Shown here: in pieces, positions 1 through 10,814 of the stretch | Numbering within the stretch: the stretch's first letter is position 1 | How the letters are laid out: every line of letters begins with the position of its first letter | The notes under the pieces: generated by a model | Database searches by the model: none | What the model was told of the DNA's origin: nothing | Seen by the model: only the letters and a program-made list of their open reading frames with translations | Made by a program: the position numbers and the translations under genes | Origin: Diospyros lotus | Taxonomy: Eukaryota > Streptophyta > Magnoliopsida > Ericales > Ebenaceae | Assembly: GCF_014633365.1 (NCBI RefSeq) | Contig: NC_068338.1 | Span: forward strand, 18,610,616-18,674,615 | Direction: 5' to 3' | Length of the DNA: 64,000 bases

Positions 1-120
1 AATAGTTCAATCTGGTCAAGACAGTAGATCACTAACAATATGGATATCCAAGTGAAACACCAACCGACTCAAGGGGTATGATGATTGTTTCCCACCACAA
101 ATATAACCGTTATTGCATAG

Positions 121-642
121 TATTGTTAATGTAGAATTAGATGGACATTGTGGATTTCGCGCGATAGTAGGGTTACTTGGAATGAGTGAGCACAGTTGGA
201 GAGATATTCGTTTTAGTCTAATAGGAGAGTTGCAATCTTTTTGTGCGATGTATACACAATTATATGGATCAGAAATGCGTGTGGATGAGCTACTACATAT
301 ATTGTATTGCTTTGATAACATTGCACCGTGCGAGCATTGGAGGACTTTACCTGACATAGGCCATTTAGTTGCTTCAAGATACAATGTCGTATTGGTGCAT
401 TTGTCACGGATCCAGTGTCTTACATATCTTCCACTCAGATCGATCCCTCCTCCAACAGTACATCACATGATGGTTACTATATGATTTGTGAATGACTGTC
501 ATTTTGTGCAGGTATTCTTACTTATTTTGGTATTTATTTGTTTATATTATGGATTTCATACGTTTGTTTTAACAATAATTTTTGTTGCATATGTCATTTA
601 TCAAGTATTCCTTAAGCCAAGCTCACCAATTCCTCCCGTCGC
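121..642 (+). pseudogene. OTU-domain fragment (probable 3' part of a MULE transposase gene), interrupted
   Basis: An open stretch of about 120 codons begins after an AG acceptor near 120. It matches my memory of the OTU-like cysteine protease fold attached to plant MULE/FAR1-type transposases: an early DGHCGFRA motif carries the Asp and catalytic Cys, then WRDIR, then DIGHLVASRYNVVLVHLS and a PLRS motif. An in-frame TGA at 482-484 interrupts the conserved stretch that reads on to FVNDCHFVQ, where the catalytic His would lie. A GT donor follows at about 512 and the next exon begins near 606. That exon reads KPSSPIPPV and is cut at 642 by the hAT element. The upstream part of the gene is outside the window. 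Premature stop plus insertion make it a pseudogene. Family identity is recalled, not searched; OTU-like is fairly sure, the MULE link is inference. Confidence 0.6.
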
Positions 643-657
643 TAGGGGTGTGCAGGG

Positions 658-850
658 GTTCGGTTAAACCGAACTAACCGAACCGAACCGGTCGATTCGG
701 TTCGGTTAAATATGGCTCGGTTACTGGTTCAGTTACCCCAAGGTCGGTTCGGTTATGTGTTCAGTTAGAAAGGTTCGGTTCGATTATACTGTTCGGTTAG
801 TTAAATATAAGCTCGGTTTGGTGGTCGGTTAACCGATTAATCAAAGCCGA
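658..850. repeat. Left subterminal repeat array of the hAT element (GGTTCGGTT motifs)
   Basis: About ten copies of CGGTTCGGTT, GGTTCGGTTA or the complement AACCGAACC are clustered within 200 bp of the left end. In hAT elements such as Ac, short subterminal repeats bind the BED-finger transposase; that role here is inferred. The array is followed by two copies of an ACGACGTCG motif (862-898), the second lying in the palindrome AAACGACGTCGTTT at 885-898. Confidence 0.75.
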
Positions 851-899
851 CTAATGATCAAACGACGTCGCTTTTGTGTATCATAAACGACGTCGTTTT

Positions 900-2598
900 G
901 TGATGGCTTCGGTTAATCGTGCGTGAGGGGACTTCGAGTGCATTCTCGAGCCTTCTCCAGATTTCTAATCGACGAGAGAGAGAGAGAGAGAGGCTCGAAA
1001 TTGAAACCCTAACCCCCTACCAAAACCCTACTGTCGTCGTCGTCGTCACTGTCTACCGTCGTCGTTGATTGCTTTCGGCCATCCTTCGTCACCACCACCA
1101 TCCAACAGGTTAGTTCTACTTCTATTATCGACTCATCGCGCGATCTCTTTCTCTCTCGAGCGATCTCTTTCTCCCCCCTCTCTTTCTTTCTTAGTTGCTC
1201 TATGTGGCTATGCCTCTATCTCTCTGTATTTATTTTGTTCTTTTGTTTTTGTAGATATCACTGGCGTCCGTCCACGGTCCACCATCCACTCCTAAAGCGA
1301 TTTAGTCGTCCGTCCGTCCACTCCTAAAGGTTAAAGGTAACTTACCTTAGTTTGTTCTTTGTTGACTATTTAACATTTTCGTGTAAATTCTTTTATGTTG
1401 TTCTTTGTTGACTGTTGTTTTGTTCTCTTTTATCTGTTCACTAATCTGAAATTATTCTGATGAGTCAATGGAACATTCGATTATTTTTTAAGTATCTTTT
1501 TGGTTGGATGTCACTGTTGTGTTAAATCTGTTCTGTTGATGTTCACTAATCTAAAAAATTTTCGTGTAAATGATTTTGTATTGTATGTGGTTGGATGTCA
1601 TCATGTAATTGTTGTGTTGAATCTGTTGATGTCCACTAATTTGAAAATTTTTCGTGTAAATGATTTTATATTGTATGTGGTTGGTTGGATGTCACTCTTA
1701 AAAATAATTACCACAACCAATCCATTGTTCTTATGTTGTGATCTTGAAATTTTTGCAGTTAAATAATAATGAAATCTTATCTTATAATGTCATGTCACAT
1801 GCATTAACAACTTTAAAAAAAATGTCAAAATATGAATAAAGTAGTAATCCAACAAATTTAATAATAATTTAGTTATTTCTTTCCCTTTTTACTTTTTCAT
1901 AAACACCATAAGTTTTCAAACTGCATGTCTCTTATTGTGTGCATTTATAAAAATGATATAGTTGGCTGATACTTTTTGCATCAACTGTATAGTTTTTATT
2001 ACCTTCTTTGGCAGTGTGTGTGTTTATTAAAATAATGTATGTTGTATGTAAGGGAACAATACAAATTATACAATTAGAATATAATATATGATTATTATTC
2101 CATGTTTGATTTTTAATATGAAGGCTTTACCAAAAGATAGCACAACAAACACCAATAACAGAATAAAATAAACACACTTATTAGAACAACCAAAGCTTTC
2201 CTAAATAAAGAAAATGCCTTTATTGGGCTCAAATTAAACCACATACAGTATACAGAAGAAAAAATAATCTGTCAACAGATTGTCAAATTAAAGAAAATGC
2301 TTTTATCGAGCTCAAATTATTAAATTAAACCACATAATGCCTCAATCCAGGAATCCACTGAAATTGAAATCAAAATGAAAGGAAAAAAAAAAAAAAAAAC
2401 AGAAGCAAAAAACAATCTACCAACAGATTGTCAACACTCAACAGATTGCATAATTCCTTAATTGTTTTACTTATAAATGATGTGAGATCTTTTCATTCCC
2501 TAAGACACAAATCAAATGACAACAACTAGAATATATTTAAAATCACTCTTTAAATACAATACATATTAATTACAAATTTATAATTGTATTAATTTTAG
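900..2598 (+). other. hAT leader: putative first noncoding exon and 5' UTR intron
   Basis: A (GA)n run at 973-992 and an AAACCCTAA-rich, GTCGTC-rich stretch (1005-1060) look like a promoter-proximal 5' UTR exon. A GT-type donor lies near 1336 and the sequence then becomes AT-rich up to TTTTAG at 2593-2598, immediately before the transposase ATG. The layout suggests a 5' UTR intron of about 1.26 kb. Local duplications around 1500-1700 repeat GTTGGATGTCA and TTTTTCGTGTAAATGATTTT. Confidence 0.45.
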
Positions 2599-4880
2599 AT
2601 GGCAAGAGAAGAAGACACCAGTCACACAACAAATATCCCTAGTATGGATGATAGTTCAAGACCTACACCAATAGTATCAAGTCAAGGTAGTCAATCTGAA
2701 GCTGATAGAGGTGCAACATCACTAGGAAAGGCAAAGAGAAAAACATTAAGAGTTAGGTTAGATGTGTGGGATCATTTTACAAAGTTTACAAATTCAGAGG
2801 GTCAAATTAAAGCGAGCTGCAACTATTGTTCTAGGGAGTTCCATTGTGATCCCCAAAAAAATGGGACTACGGCTCTAAGGAATCATATGGGAACATGTAA
2901 AAAACACCCTTATGCTTTGGAAACCCACCAAATGGAATTAAACTTGCAACCAACTTCAACGAGGGTTGAGAGAGAGGGGGATAGTATGTGATTGGTGAAT
3001 TGGAGATTTGATCAAGTGCTTGCTAGAAAGGATTTAGCACGCATGGTGATAGTAGATGAGATGCCTTTCAAATTTGTCCAAAATGAGGGGTTTAGGCACT
3101 TCATTAATGTGATTTGTCCAAAATTTCGGATTCCTTCACGTTGGACAATTTCTTGTGATTGTTTTGAATTATTTAATGAAGAGAGGTTAAAATTGATGAA
3201 TGAGGTAAAAAATTCATGTCAAAGAGTTTGCTTAACCACAGACACATGGACCTCCATTCAAATGATTAATTATATGTGCTTGACGGCACACTATATTGAC
3301 AACAATTGGACATTGAAGAATTTTTTTTTAAATTTTTGTCCAATATATAGTCACAAGGGTGATGCCATTGCTATGGCAATTGAGAAGTGTTTAATGGGAT
3401 GAAAACTTGATAGAGTTTTGAGTTTGACAATAGATAATGCTAGTTCAAATGATGTTGCTATGGGTAACTTCAAGAAAAAAATGGCAAAATGGGATGCTAG
3501 CATTATGAGTGGCCATTATTTGCATATTTGGTGTGTGGCTCATATAATAAATCTGGTTGTGCAACATGGGTTGAAAGAGCTAGATGATTCAATAACAAGA
3601 GTTAGGGATGCAGTCAGATATATTAGGCAATCTCCAGCAAGACTAAGAAAATTCAAAGAATGTGTGGAAATGGAAAAAATAGAGTGTAAGGGCTTATTGT
3701 TGTTGGATGTTGCAACTAGATGGAACTCCACATACTTGATGTTAGAGACTGCTCAAAAGTTTGAGAGGGCTTTTGAGAGGTTTGATGAGGAAGAGCCATG
3801 TTTTATGCTTGATCTTGGTACAAGTAATTGGAATAATGACTTGCAATAGGTTATTACTATCGATGGGAGACCCAAGCCAGAGGATTGGACAAGGGTCAGA
3901 ATGTTTGTTAGAGTGTTGCAACAGTTTTATGAGCTTACTTTGCGGGTTTCGGGTACTTCATATGTCACCTCCAACACTTTTTTTCATGAGATTAGTACCG
4001 TTCATTGTCTTTTACATGAGTGGTAGGAGGGTGATGATCTTAAGTTGAGTGAGATGGCTGGAAAAATGAAAGAAAGTTTGATAAATATTGGGGGGATCCA
4101 AAAAAAATAAATCACTTGCTTTACATTGCTGTGGTACTTGATCCTAGGCACAAGTTAGAGTTTATGGAGTATGCACTTCAGGAGATGTATCAAGGTGAGA
4201 AAGGGGTTGCTGCAGTTTTGTCCTTAAAAGATGTCGTATATGTTTTATATGAAGAATATAAGAAAAAATTGACGCCTCAAGGTGAAGCAGGAGAGCAGTC
4301 TCAAGTGTCTACTCCATCTATTGTGGAGAATGTTGAGAAGGGAAAATCTGGCAGACCAAATTTACTTAGTTCTCGTTTCAAAAAGTTTAAGTATGCTAGT
4401 GGTAGTGGGTCTACAACTGTGCCTTCGGAATGGGATAAGTATTTTAGTGAAGTGTGTGAGGAGGAAACTGATGATTTTGACATTTTGAATTGGTGGAAAG
4501 TGAATTCTCATCGGTTTCTTATTCTATCTTCTATGGCTCGAGATGTGTTGGCAATTCTAGTTTCTACTGTTGCGTCTGAGTCTGCCTTCAGCACAGGGGG
4601 TCGAGTACTTGATCCATTTCGGAGTTCTCTTTCTTCTAAAGTGATTGAAAGTTTGATTTGTACGCAAGATTGGATTCAGTCATCTACCACCTCAATGAGT
4701 GTTGAAGAAGATTTGGATCATGTTGAACAACTTGAAGGTAAACTAATTGTTACTCTTTTTTTTTTTTTTACTTTTAGTTCAATACTTGTTACTTTTAAAT
4801 TATTTAATTAATTTTGTGTATTGTTTGTTTTAGAATTGGCAAAGATTACCGTTGACAGCCTCGTACCAATGGAAATTTAG
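2599..4880 (+). pseudogene. hAT transposase with BED zinc finger, decayed
   Basis: Cut-and-paste transposase of the plant RICESLEEPER/hAT type. From ATG 2599 the protein has a low-complexity N-terminus, then a BED finger (W-D-H-F, CNYC, H-MGTCKKH). The central DDE/RNase H-like region includes TDTWTS, DNASSND, HYLHIWCVAHIINL and DVATRWNSTY. The C-terminal hAT dimerisation domain follows (DFDILNWWK, ASESAFSTGGR). The reading frame is broken by in-frame stops at 2989 (TGA), 3400 (TGA), 3847 (TAG) and 4024 (TAG) and by a one-base shift near 4075; homology continues across all of them. A short intron (GT 4738 to AG 4833) joins in frame to a last exon ending at TAG 4878-4880. Three of the stops could come from single changes in TGG codons. 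The copy cannot make full-length transposase. Confidence 0.88.
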
Positions 4881-7394
4881 ATTTTTAAGACTCATGCATT
4901 TGTAAGTAAGAGAATTTGTGCCTCTCAATATTTCAATTTCAGTATCTGTTTTGATGTGTTTAATGCATTAGTTAATATTTGTTTATTGTATTATTTTACA
5001 GATTTAGAATGAAGCATATATACAGCATTTTAGTTCATTTAACTTCTCCAATATGTGTTTTTAGAAGTATCTGGCCATTTTCTTATGTGTTTTTAGAAGG
5101 TTAGACAGTTGACTTCTCCAATATGACATGTATTGTTATCTATTGATTATTTGATTTGCTTTAGTTGACTGTGTTTAAGGGTTTTTTGGACTAGCAAGAC
5201 AAAATTAGGAGTCATGACTCATTACACATTTTCTTTTACACATTTGCTTTGTATTGTTTCTGTGAGATGATTGTTTTCTAGATTGGGGGAGAAAGCTCGA
5301 ACTTTGTTGCAAGTCTAGATTTGGGTTTTTGGCCTTGAGCACTGGCTGAGTGCAACAAGTCAGGTAACTTTGCTTCTTTTGATAGAGATATTATTTTGGT
5401 GGAAAATTATTGATGACTGGTTGAAGGGATATCCAATGTTCATGTCCCATGTTGCCTTATAATTTTTTATTTGTTTCTTTTCTACTTTTTGCATAGATTA
5501 CTTACAGCCTTTTGATGTTGTTGGTTATCAATTTTAATTTCCGATGCTCTAAATGCAACACCAGAGATTTGTTTATTTTTTGGAAACTGTAAGTATTGTA
5601 AATGGTGATTGCTTATATATTTTAATTATTGAAAGAAATTTGTTTATTTTTTGGAATTCATGATTATGTTGTTTAGTTGATAGCTTCTGCAAATGATCCA
5701 ATTGTTGATGGCTTTGTTGATTGTGTAAGACTTGCATGGGCTATCCATTTGCTATTAGTAGAGGATGGGATTGATGCATGGGGTGTGCATGGATACAATA
5801 TATCCATTTGTTGTTCGAATTTGGGTTTGAAGCCAAGAAATAGAACCTAGATCTCAAAGGCTTCAAACCCAAAATGTTCAAAGAAATCAAACCCAAATTG
5901 GGTTCCAAGTTTAAAAGCAAAAGAGAGTTCTAGTGATTGAGTTGGGTTTTCAATGAAACCCAACCTCGCATGATGGGGTTTCTAGTGGGGATAGAGAGAA
6001 AGAGATAGAGACTTGTAAATTGATCACCAACCTCATCGTGATAGGTTTCCTATATTTATCAACATCAGTCAATTCAATAAAAAGACTAAAATAAGAAAAA
6101 AAAAATGTTTATTCAATTGGAGTTGGTGCCCAATTTTGCCATCCGTCCGGAAGACAAACATGGAAGTAGAGTTGGAAAAATGGCTTGAACTTGCAGAGAC
6201 CTAACCCTACCCACACTGATTGGGTAAAGTCAAAGGCTATTTCACCACACTATAGTCAAGTCAAGTTCAAGAAATCCCTTATTTTTTTTTTCAATTGGGG
6301 TCAAGTCAAGGATGATATTTAGAATTCTTGACCTAACCTAATTTATGCCTTGCCTCATCATACCCCACTATGCCCTCATCTTTTTAATCTAATCCTACTG
6401 ACTTGGTTGTGAACAAGCATTAGGGTTCCATATGTTTGATTTCAATTTGTTTATTTCCTTTCATAATTTGCTATGTTCACTTAATCCTGAAAATTATGGC
6501 ATGGGATTTGCTAAAATGATAGTTGTTGCTTTCCATATATTTTCTTTGTTGAATTCCAATGATAATGCACATGTGTTGTGTTAGTTTCTCATGCTATGAA
6601 TTTTGGAACAGGAAATATTAAGATAATCAATTTGATCAAGTTAATTAGTTTAAGTATGCTGCTAATAATTGATTTTTCTCAATCAATACAATACATATAT
6701 TGTATTGGGTTTATTTATTTATTTTGCTTATTTTGGATGATGATAGAACAAAGCACGTTGTCTTTTAAATTAACAATAATTAGCACACTTATCACCTAGG
6801 ATTGTGTATTTATTTTGCTTATTGTGAAAAATCGTTAGCACACCCAGAGTTGTTGCCTCCAGTCCATTTACATTAATACATTACTTGGATGAACTTGTAC
6901 AACTACACAAAAACTTCTCTATTATTTATTGAGCTTCAAAAATGCATTCATTAGTTAGCAGAACTCACTATTTTTTACTAGTTTCTTTGATTTTGAAACT
7001 ATGATATAATTTGTGCAGGTTGTGCCGTTGTGGTGGAAAATGAAGTGATTAATTTACCAGCTCTTGCCTCTTGGTCTTGGCAACCTCAATGTCAATGCAT
7101 CATTTTTCAAGAAATTTGAACTACAGCAATGCAGTGGTATGGGTTTAGGTCCTTGATGTTAAGTGATTTTTTTTTTTTCTGAAATTGTATTTTGTTCATT
7201 TGATACTTATTCATGCTTTGTTTACTTACAGTTAGAGTAATCAAAATACTGAAAATAGCCACCGTGAACAATTTAATTTACAAATTAGAGATAGTTATTC
7301 ATGCTTTATTTTTTGGAATAGAAGTTTGAGTACAATTCATGCTTTCTTCCTACATAAAATGTTCGATAGTGATCGGGTAGAAATCCATGAATGC
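4881..7394 (+). other. Noncoding 3' region of the hAT element
   Basis: AT-rich sequence with no protein signal that I recognise. It includes a small inverted repeat around 5821-5876 (TTTGGGTTTGAAGCC and its complement). ORFs here are short and look random. It may contain 3' UTR introns. Confidence 0.4.
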
Positions 7395-7670
7395 CGGTTC
7401 AGTAGATTTCAAAGGTTCGGTTAGACCGAACAAATCAATCGAACCGGCTTGTTTGGTTCGGTTATATAGTAATCGGTTACCGGTTCGGTTATTATTATAG
7501 GCAAAACTTCAGTTATCGGTTCGGTTCGAGTAGCCTATTTTAGAGTCAGTTATTTTCGATTTCGATTAGTTCGATTATATTGGGTTGTCGGTTGGTTCGG
7601 TTCGGTTATAGCAACCGGTTCGGTTCGATTAGTAATTTTTGGCCGGTTCGGTTCGGTTATAATCGTTTGC
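7395..7670. repeat. Right subterminal repeat array of the hAT element
   Basis: The same GGTTCGGTT/ACCGGTTCGGTT words seen at the left end recur at least ten times here, ending a few bases before the right TIR. Matching arrays at both ends support one element and a transposase-binding role (inference from other hAT elements). Confidence 0.75.
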
Positions 7671-7687
7671 AAACCCCTACCTGTCGC

Positions 7688-7800
7688 ACTGAATTTGTAC
7701 AGATTTCGATGTGATAATGCACGTGATTGGGAAACGCCATATATATCCAGAATTCAAGTATTTTTTATCTCTAATAGGTTAAGATGTGGCAACAGAGTAA
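7688..7800 (+). pseudogene. Displaced downstream part of the OTU-gene exon
   Basis: Directly after the hAT element and its 3' target-site duplication, the reading frame of the cut exon resumes. Codons following the duplication read LNLYRFRCDNARDWETPY, which joins in frame to the PIPPV residues before the insertion if the element and one copy of the duplication are ignored. This resembles the segment that follows the OTU domain in plant MULE-linked proteins. A possible small intron and the gene's end follow around 7765-7800. Part of the same broken gene as 121-642. Confidence 0.5.
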
Positions 7801-7839
7801 GTTTTTAACTTATCTGATACATGATTCTTAGGTTGTGTT

Positions 7840-8125
7840 TCTGAATAAGGCTTAAGGCGATGATGATTTTTCGGGCAAGTTTAATCTTCATAGGCTTTAG
7901 CCCGTGATTGAAACATTAACCCATATCACCACTTATTGGCAGCCCAATTTGAAGTCCATAAGCCCATTTACTATCTCTTTAGAGGAGAAATGGGCATAAG
8001 CCCATTTACTCGAGAGATGGAGGAGCCCAGCCAATTACATATGATAGCCATGCTTTCGGCCAAGAGAGGAGAATGGTTGGGCGATTCGGGGCTAGGTTTC
8101 ATTGGGCTTAGTAGTCTTATTTTTG
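7840..8125 (+). repeat. Partial LTR related to the copia element at 41594
   Basis: The stretch TTCATAGG, ACTTATTGGCAGCCCA, CATAAGCCCATTTACT and GAGGAGAAATGGGC follows the same order as 41700-41900, inside the 5' LTR of the copia element at 41594-44068. No second LTR, primer-binding site or coding sequence is nearby, so this is a truncated or diverged solo copy. The open frame at 7936-8136 lies wholly in it and is not considered a gene. Confidence 0.55.
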
Positions 8126-8130
8126 GAGTT

Positions 8131-8604
8131 ACCTAAGTGGTGATTTGTTGTCCATATCTAAGCCTTTCTATACTTTTGTGTATATTTTCGCATTTTATTT
8201 TGTGGATATTGCACTAATATCTTGTTTTATAGATTTTCTATTCACAAACTTATTTCACACAAGATATATTTGATTTAATTGACCATAATTAAAGTTTATG
8301 ATATAAAGGAGTCTGATATAAACAAGTTTATAATATCTTGTTTTACGGATCACTTATATCACATATAAGTATTTAAAATAAGTTTTGTTAGTAACAATAA
8401 AATTACTTTTTAAGATAACACGGTTAGCTATTCGAGTTATGAAAAATAATTTTTAAAGAAACTAAGAAAATGAAATCCAAATAAAAAAAGGGTTGGCACC
8501 ATTTATATCTTGGCGACATATCTGAACCTCATTAGAAGCAATCAAATAGATAAGACTCTACTCACTATAGCAAATACAGATAGTCTCAGATTAGAAAAAA
8601 AAAA
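8131..8604. other. No gene seen
   Basis: AT-rich intergenic sequence between the LTR fragment and the PMD pseudogene. No recognisable coding or repeat structure. Confidence 0.5.
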
Positions 8605-10793
8605 TTAATCTCCATCAGTCTTTTTTCTTGTCTCTTGAGAGAGGCCTGGGGCTGAATGATGTGGATCTGAACTCGTAGGTGGTGAATTTATAATTGGTGC
8701 TGGAGATGATGTAACCACCGTCGATGTTCGTACCACATTAGAAGGCGCTTCGCAAAATACTATATATGCATGAGACCTAGTAGAAGAAGACTCAGTAGGA
8801 ATAGTCAAAATATCATATACCTGAAGACATGCCCGTCTCCACGCATCTACATCCTGAGTGGATCCACCTGATATGACTTGCCTAAGAGGAGACAATGATG
8901 CCATGATGCGCTACAAGACACAATTATTTTAAATATAAGAAATTAAACATAATATATTTAAAAATATATATTTAAAAAAATTACAATTACAAAATTAATC
9001 TTGCCACATCAGCAATGGTCACTTTATCTTGATCACCTCTATCAAACCCGGATCTATTTGTAGGATTTTGTATGACTCGATGCGTAATGCGATGATACCA
9101 TGCCAAGTAGTCTTCACTGCACTCCCATGGCACTCGGGCAAATCCACCCCGTCGGTGTGCCGACAATAAGTGAAAATCCCAGCGAGACCAACTATCATTG
9201 ATAAAATCATAAATTACCTTATATGTTGCCGTAGCTTTACCCCACTTGGCTTCAATAAGGGATAATGGAGGCGGAGGTATATTCTGCATATGCCCAAATT
9301 GTCGCAGAACCCTCTCCAGATGATATGGCTCAATCACGCCTCACACTTAAGACATCCGGAGAAGAATGCAATCTCATGTAGTGGGTGTTGTGCACGATGC
9401 CTCCTATATGGTGTCCATATGACCTGCATATGTTTCAGAATTTCAATGACGAGCAATATTAAGTTGCAAAATATAATGTGTGAACAAAATACTCGATCTT
9501 CAGTTAAGTCATCAAGTCGCTCTCGCAAAGATTGCAAAGAATCGTACTCACGAACAGGAAGCCAACGGTGAACCTTAGGCAACTCGACAATATATGATAA
9601 GTTATGTTTACTTCTAGTCAATGAAAAATGTTCGTATATCCAAGCCTGTGTACATTCAATGTAAATAATTGTTAAGATATATGGAAAGACATAATAAAAA
9701 TATGCACAGAATAATAAAATTTAAATGATTACCTTAAGTAATGTTAAATATCCACAGATTCCCTTGACATCTCTTCTACTCGCGATACCTAGCTGCCTAT
9801 ATAAATATGCCAAACAAGCAATCCCCTATGTATACGTACCAGATATACTCAAGTCTTCCAGCAATGTAAGATAGGAAATCGAAATCATGCTACCACTTTT
9901 ATCCACAAATAATGTATAACCTAATAAAAATAATAAATACGTCATATTGGCATTGTAGATCTCTTCATCCGGAGCTGAATTTGGTACGTTTATAAATGTT
10001 TTTTTCAGCCAATCTAATTTCACATACGGTCCCCGAGTCTCGGCTATCTGGCCTGCTGCTTCTACTATTGAGACCCCAAGTAAACGACAAAGTAAGTTCT
10101 GAGCTTCATTACTTGTCAAATGAGGGACTGATACAGGGCTGCCAGCAACTGGTATCTTCAGAATAGTAGCAACGTCATCTAGCGTGAGTGTCATCTCACC
10201 AAATGGTAGATGAAATGTGTTAGTTTTAGGTTGCAATCTCTCTGAAAAGGCTGACACAACTGTAGGATTCACAAATCGATACGTGGATTCTATCAAAGGT
10301 GCCAACTGAGATCTTACGACAACATCATAAATACGTTGTTGATTTTCTAATGGCCAATTAGGAATTATTTGTCCATGGTTATTGCACTTTAATACACTTA
10401 TTTTCTATTACATAAAAATAATAAAATAATTACTAAAATTATAATAATTATTTAAATGTAAAATTATTTTCATAATTGCTTACCTCTCCGGCCCATATGC
10501 TAACAGTAACATGATTTTTAAAAACTCTTTAAAATGGATGAATCTTCAGGACCTCTCAAAAATAGTTCAGTAGTATTGTCCGGAGCACTAGTAGATGGCT
10601 GCTCTAGAGCACTAGGAGGTGATAAGTCCAAAATACCTGGCTGCTCAGAAATGTGCGCCTCTAAGATAAATGTATTAGCTACAGAATGACCATTATGGCC
10701 CTCTACCCTCCTCCTCCTCGTGGAACCTGTCGGACGCTGACGAGATGAAGATGGGCGAGCTCTCTTTACTCCTCCTCCTCGAGTACGTGCCAT
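8605..10793 (-). pseudogene. Plant mobile domain (PMD, MAIN-like) protein, broken
   Basis: Reads right to left. It starts at ATG 10793-10791 (MARTRGGG, a basic Arg/Ser-rich N-terminus). Conserved PMD blocks then follow: a CNNHG block near 10385, then FHLPFGEMTLTLDDV and NEAQNLL at 10305-9826, then IYEHF, RRHRAQHPLHE and a PWECSEDYLAWYHRI block at 9070-9130. The last exon is 8904-8605. PMD proteins (MAIN/MAIL, long-form PP7 homologues) occur as host genes and inside plant transposons. Damage seen: a one-base shift near 10519, a TAG near 9823 inside TYT-stop-GIACLAYLYRQLG, and a shift near 9340. Introns are visible at about 10483-10400, 9730-9650 and 9498-9424. It converges on the OTU fragment. 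Transposon cargo or relic host gene cannot be told apart here. Confidence 0.7.
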
Positions 10794-10814
10794 ACCTATA
10801 AATGAAAGTACCAT

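Larger units (their letters stand above)
643..7679 (+). mobile_element. hAT transposon, 7,037 bp, autonomous structure but decayed
   Basis: The ends are TAGGGGTGTGCA (643) and TGCAAACCCCTA (to 7679), imperfect terminal inverted repeats. They are flanked by an 8-bp target-site duplication, CCCGTCGC (635-642) and CCTGTCGC (7680-7687), 7/8 identical. Eight-base duplications and short TIRs are hallmarks of hAT transposons. Both subterminal regions are packed with GGTTCGGTT-type repeats. Inside are a leader with an apparent 5' UTR intron, a BED-finger transposase pseudogene on the + strand and about 2.5 kb of noncoding 3' sequence. It is inserted in an exon of the OTU gene. Confidence 0.9.

Noticed and set aside
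1455..1485. CTGATGAG followed by a possible stem, considered as a hammerhead ribozyme core
   Set aside because: The required GAAA strand and cleavage-site strand in the right places are missing.
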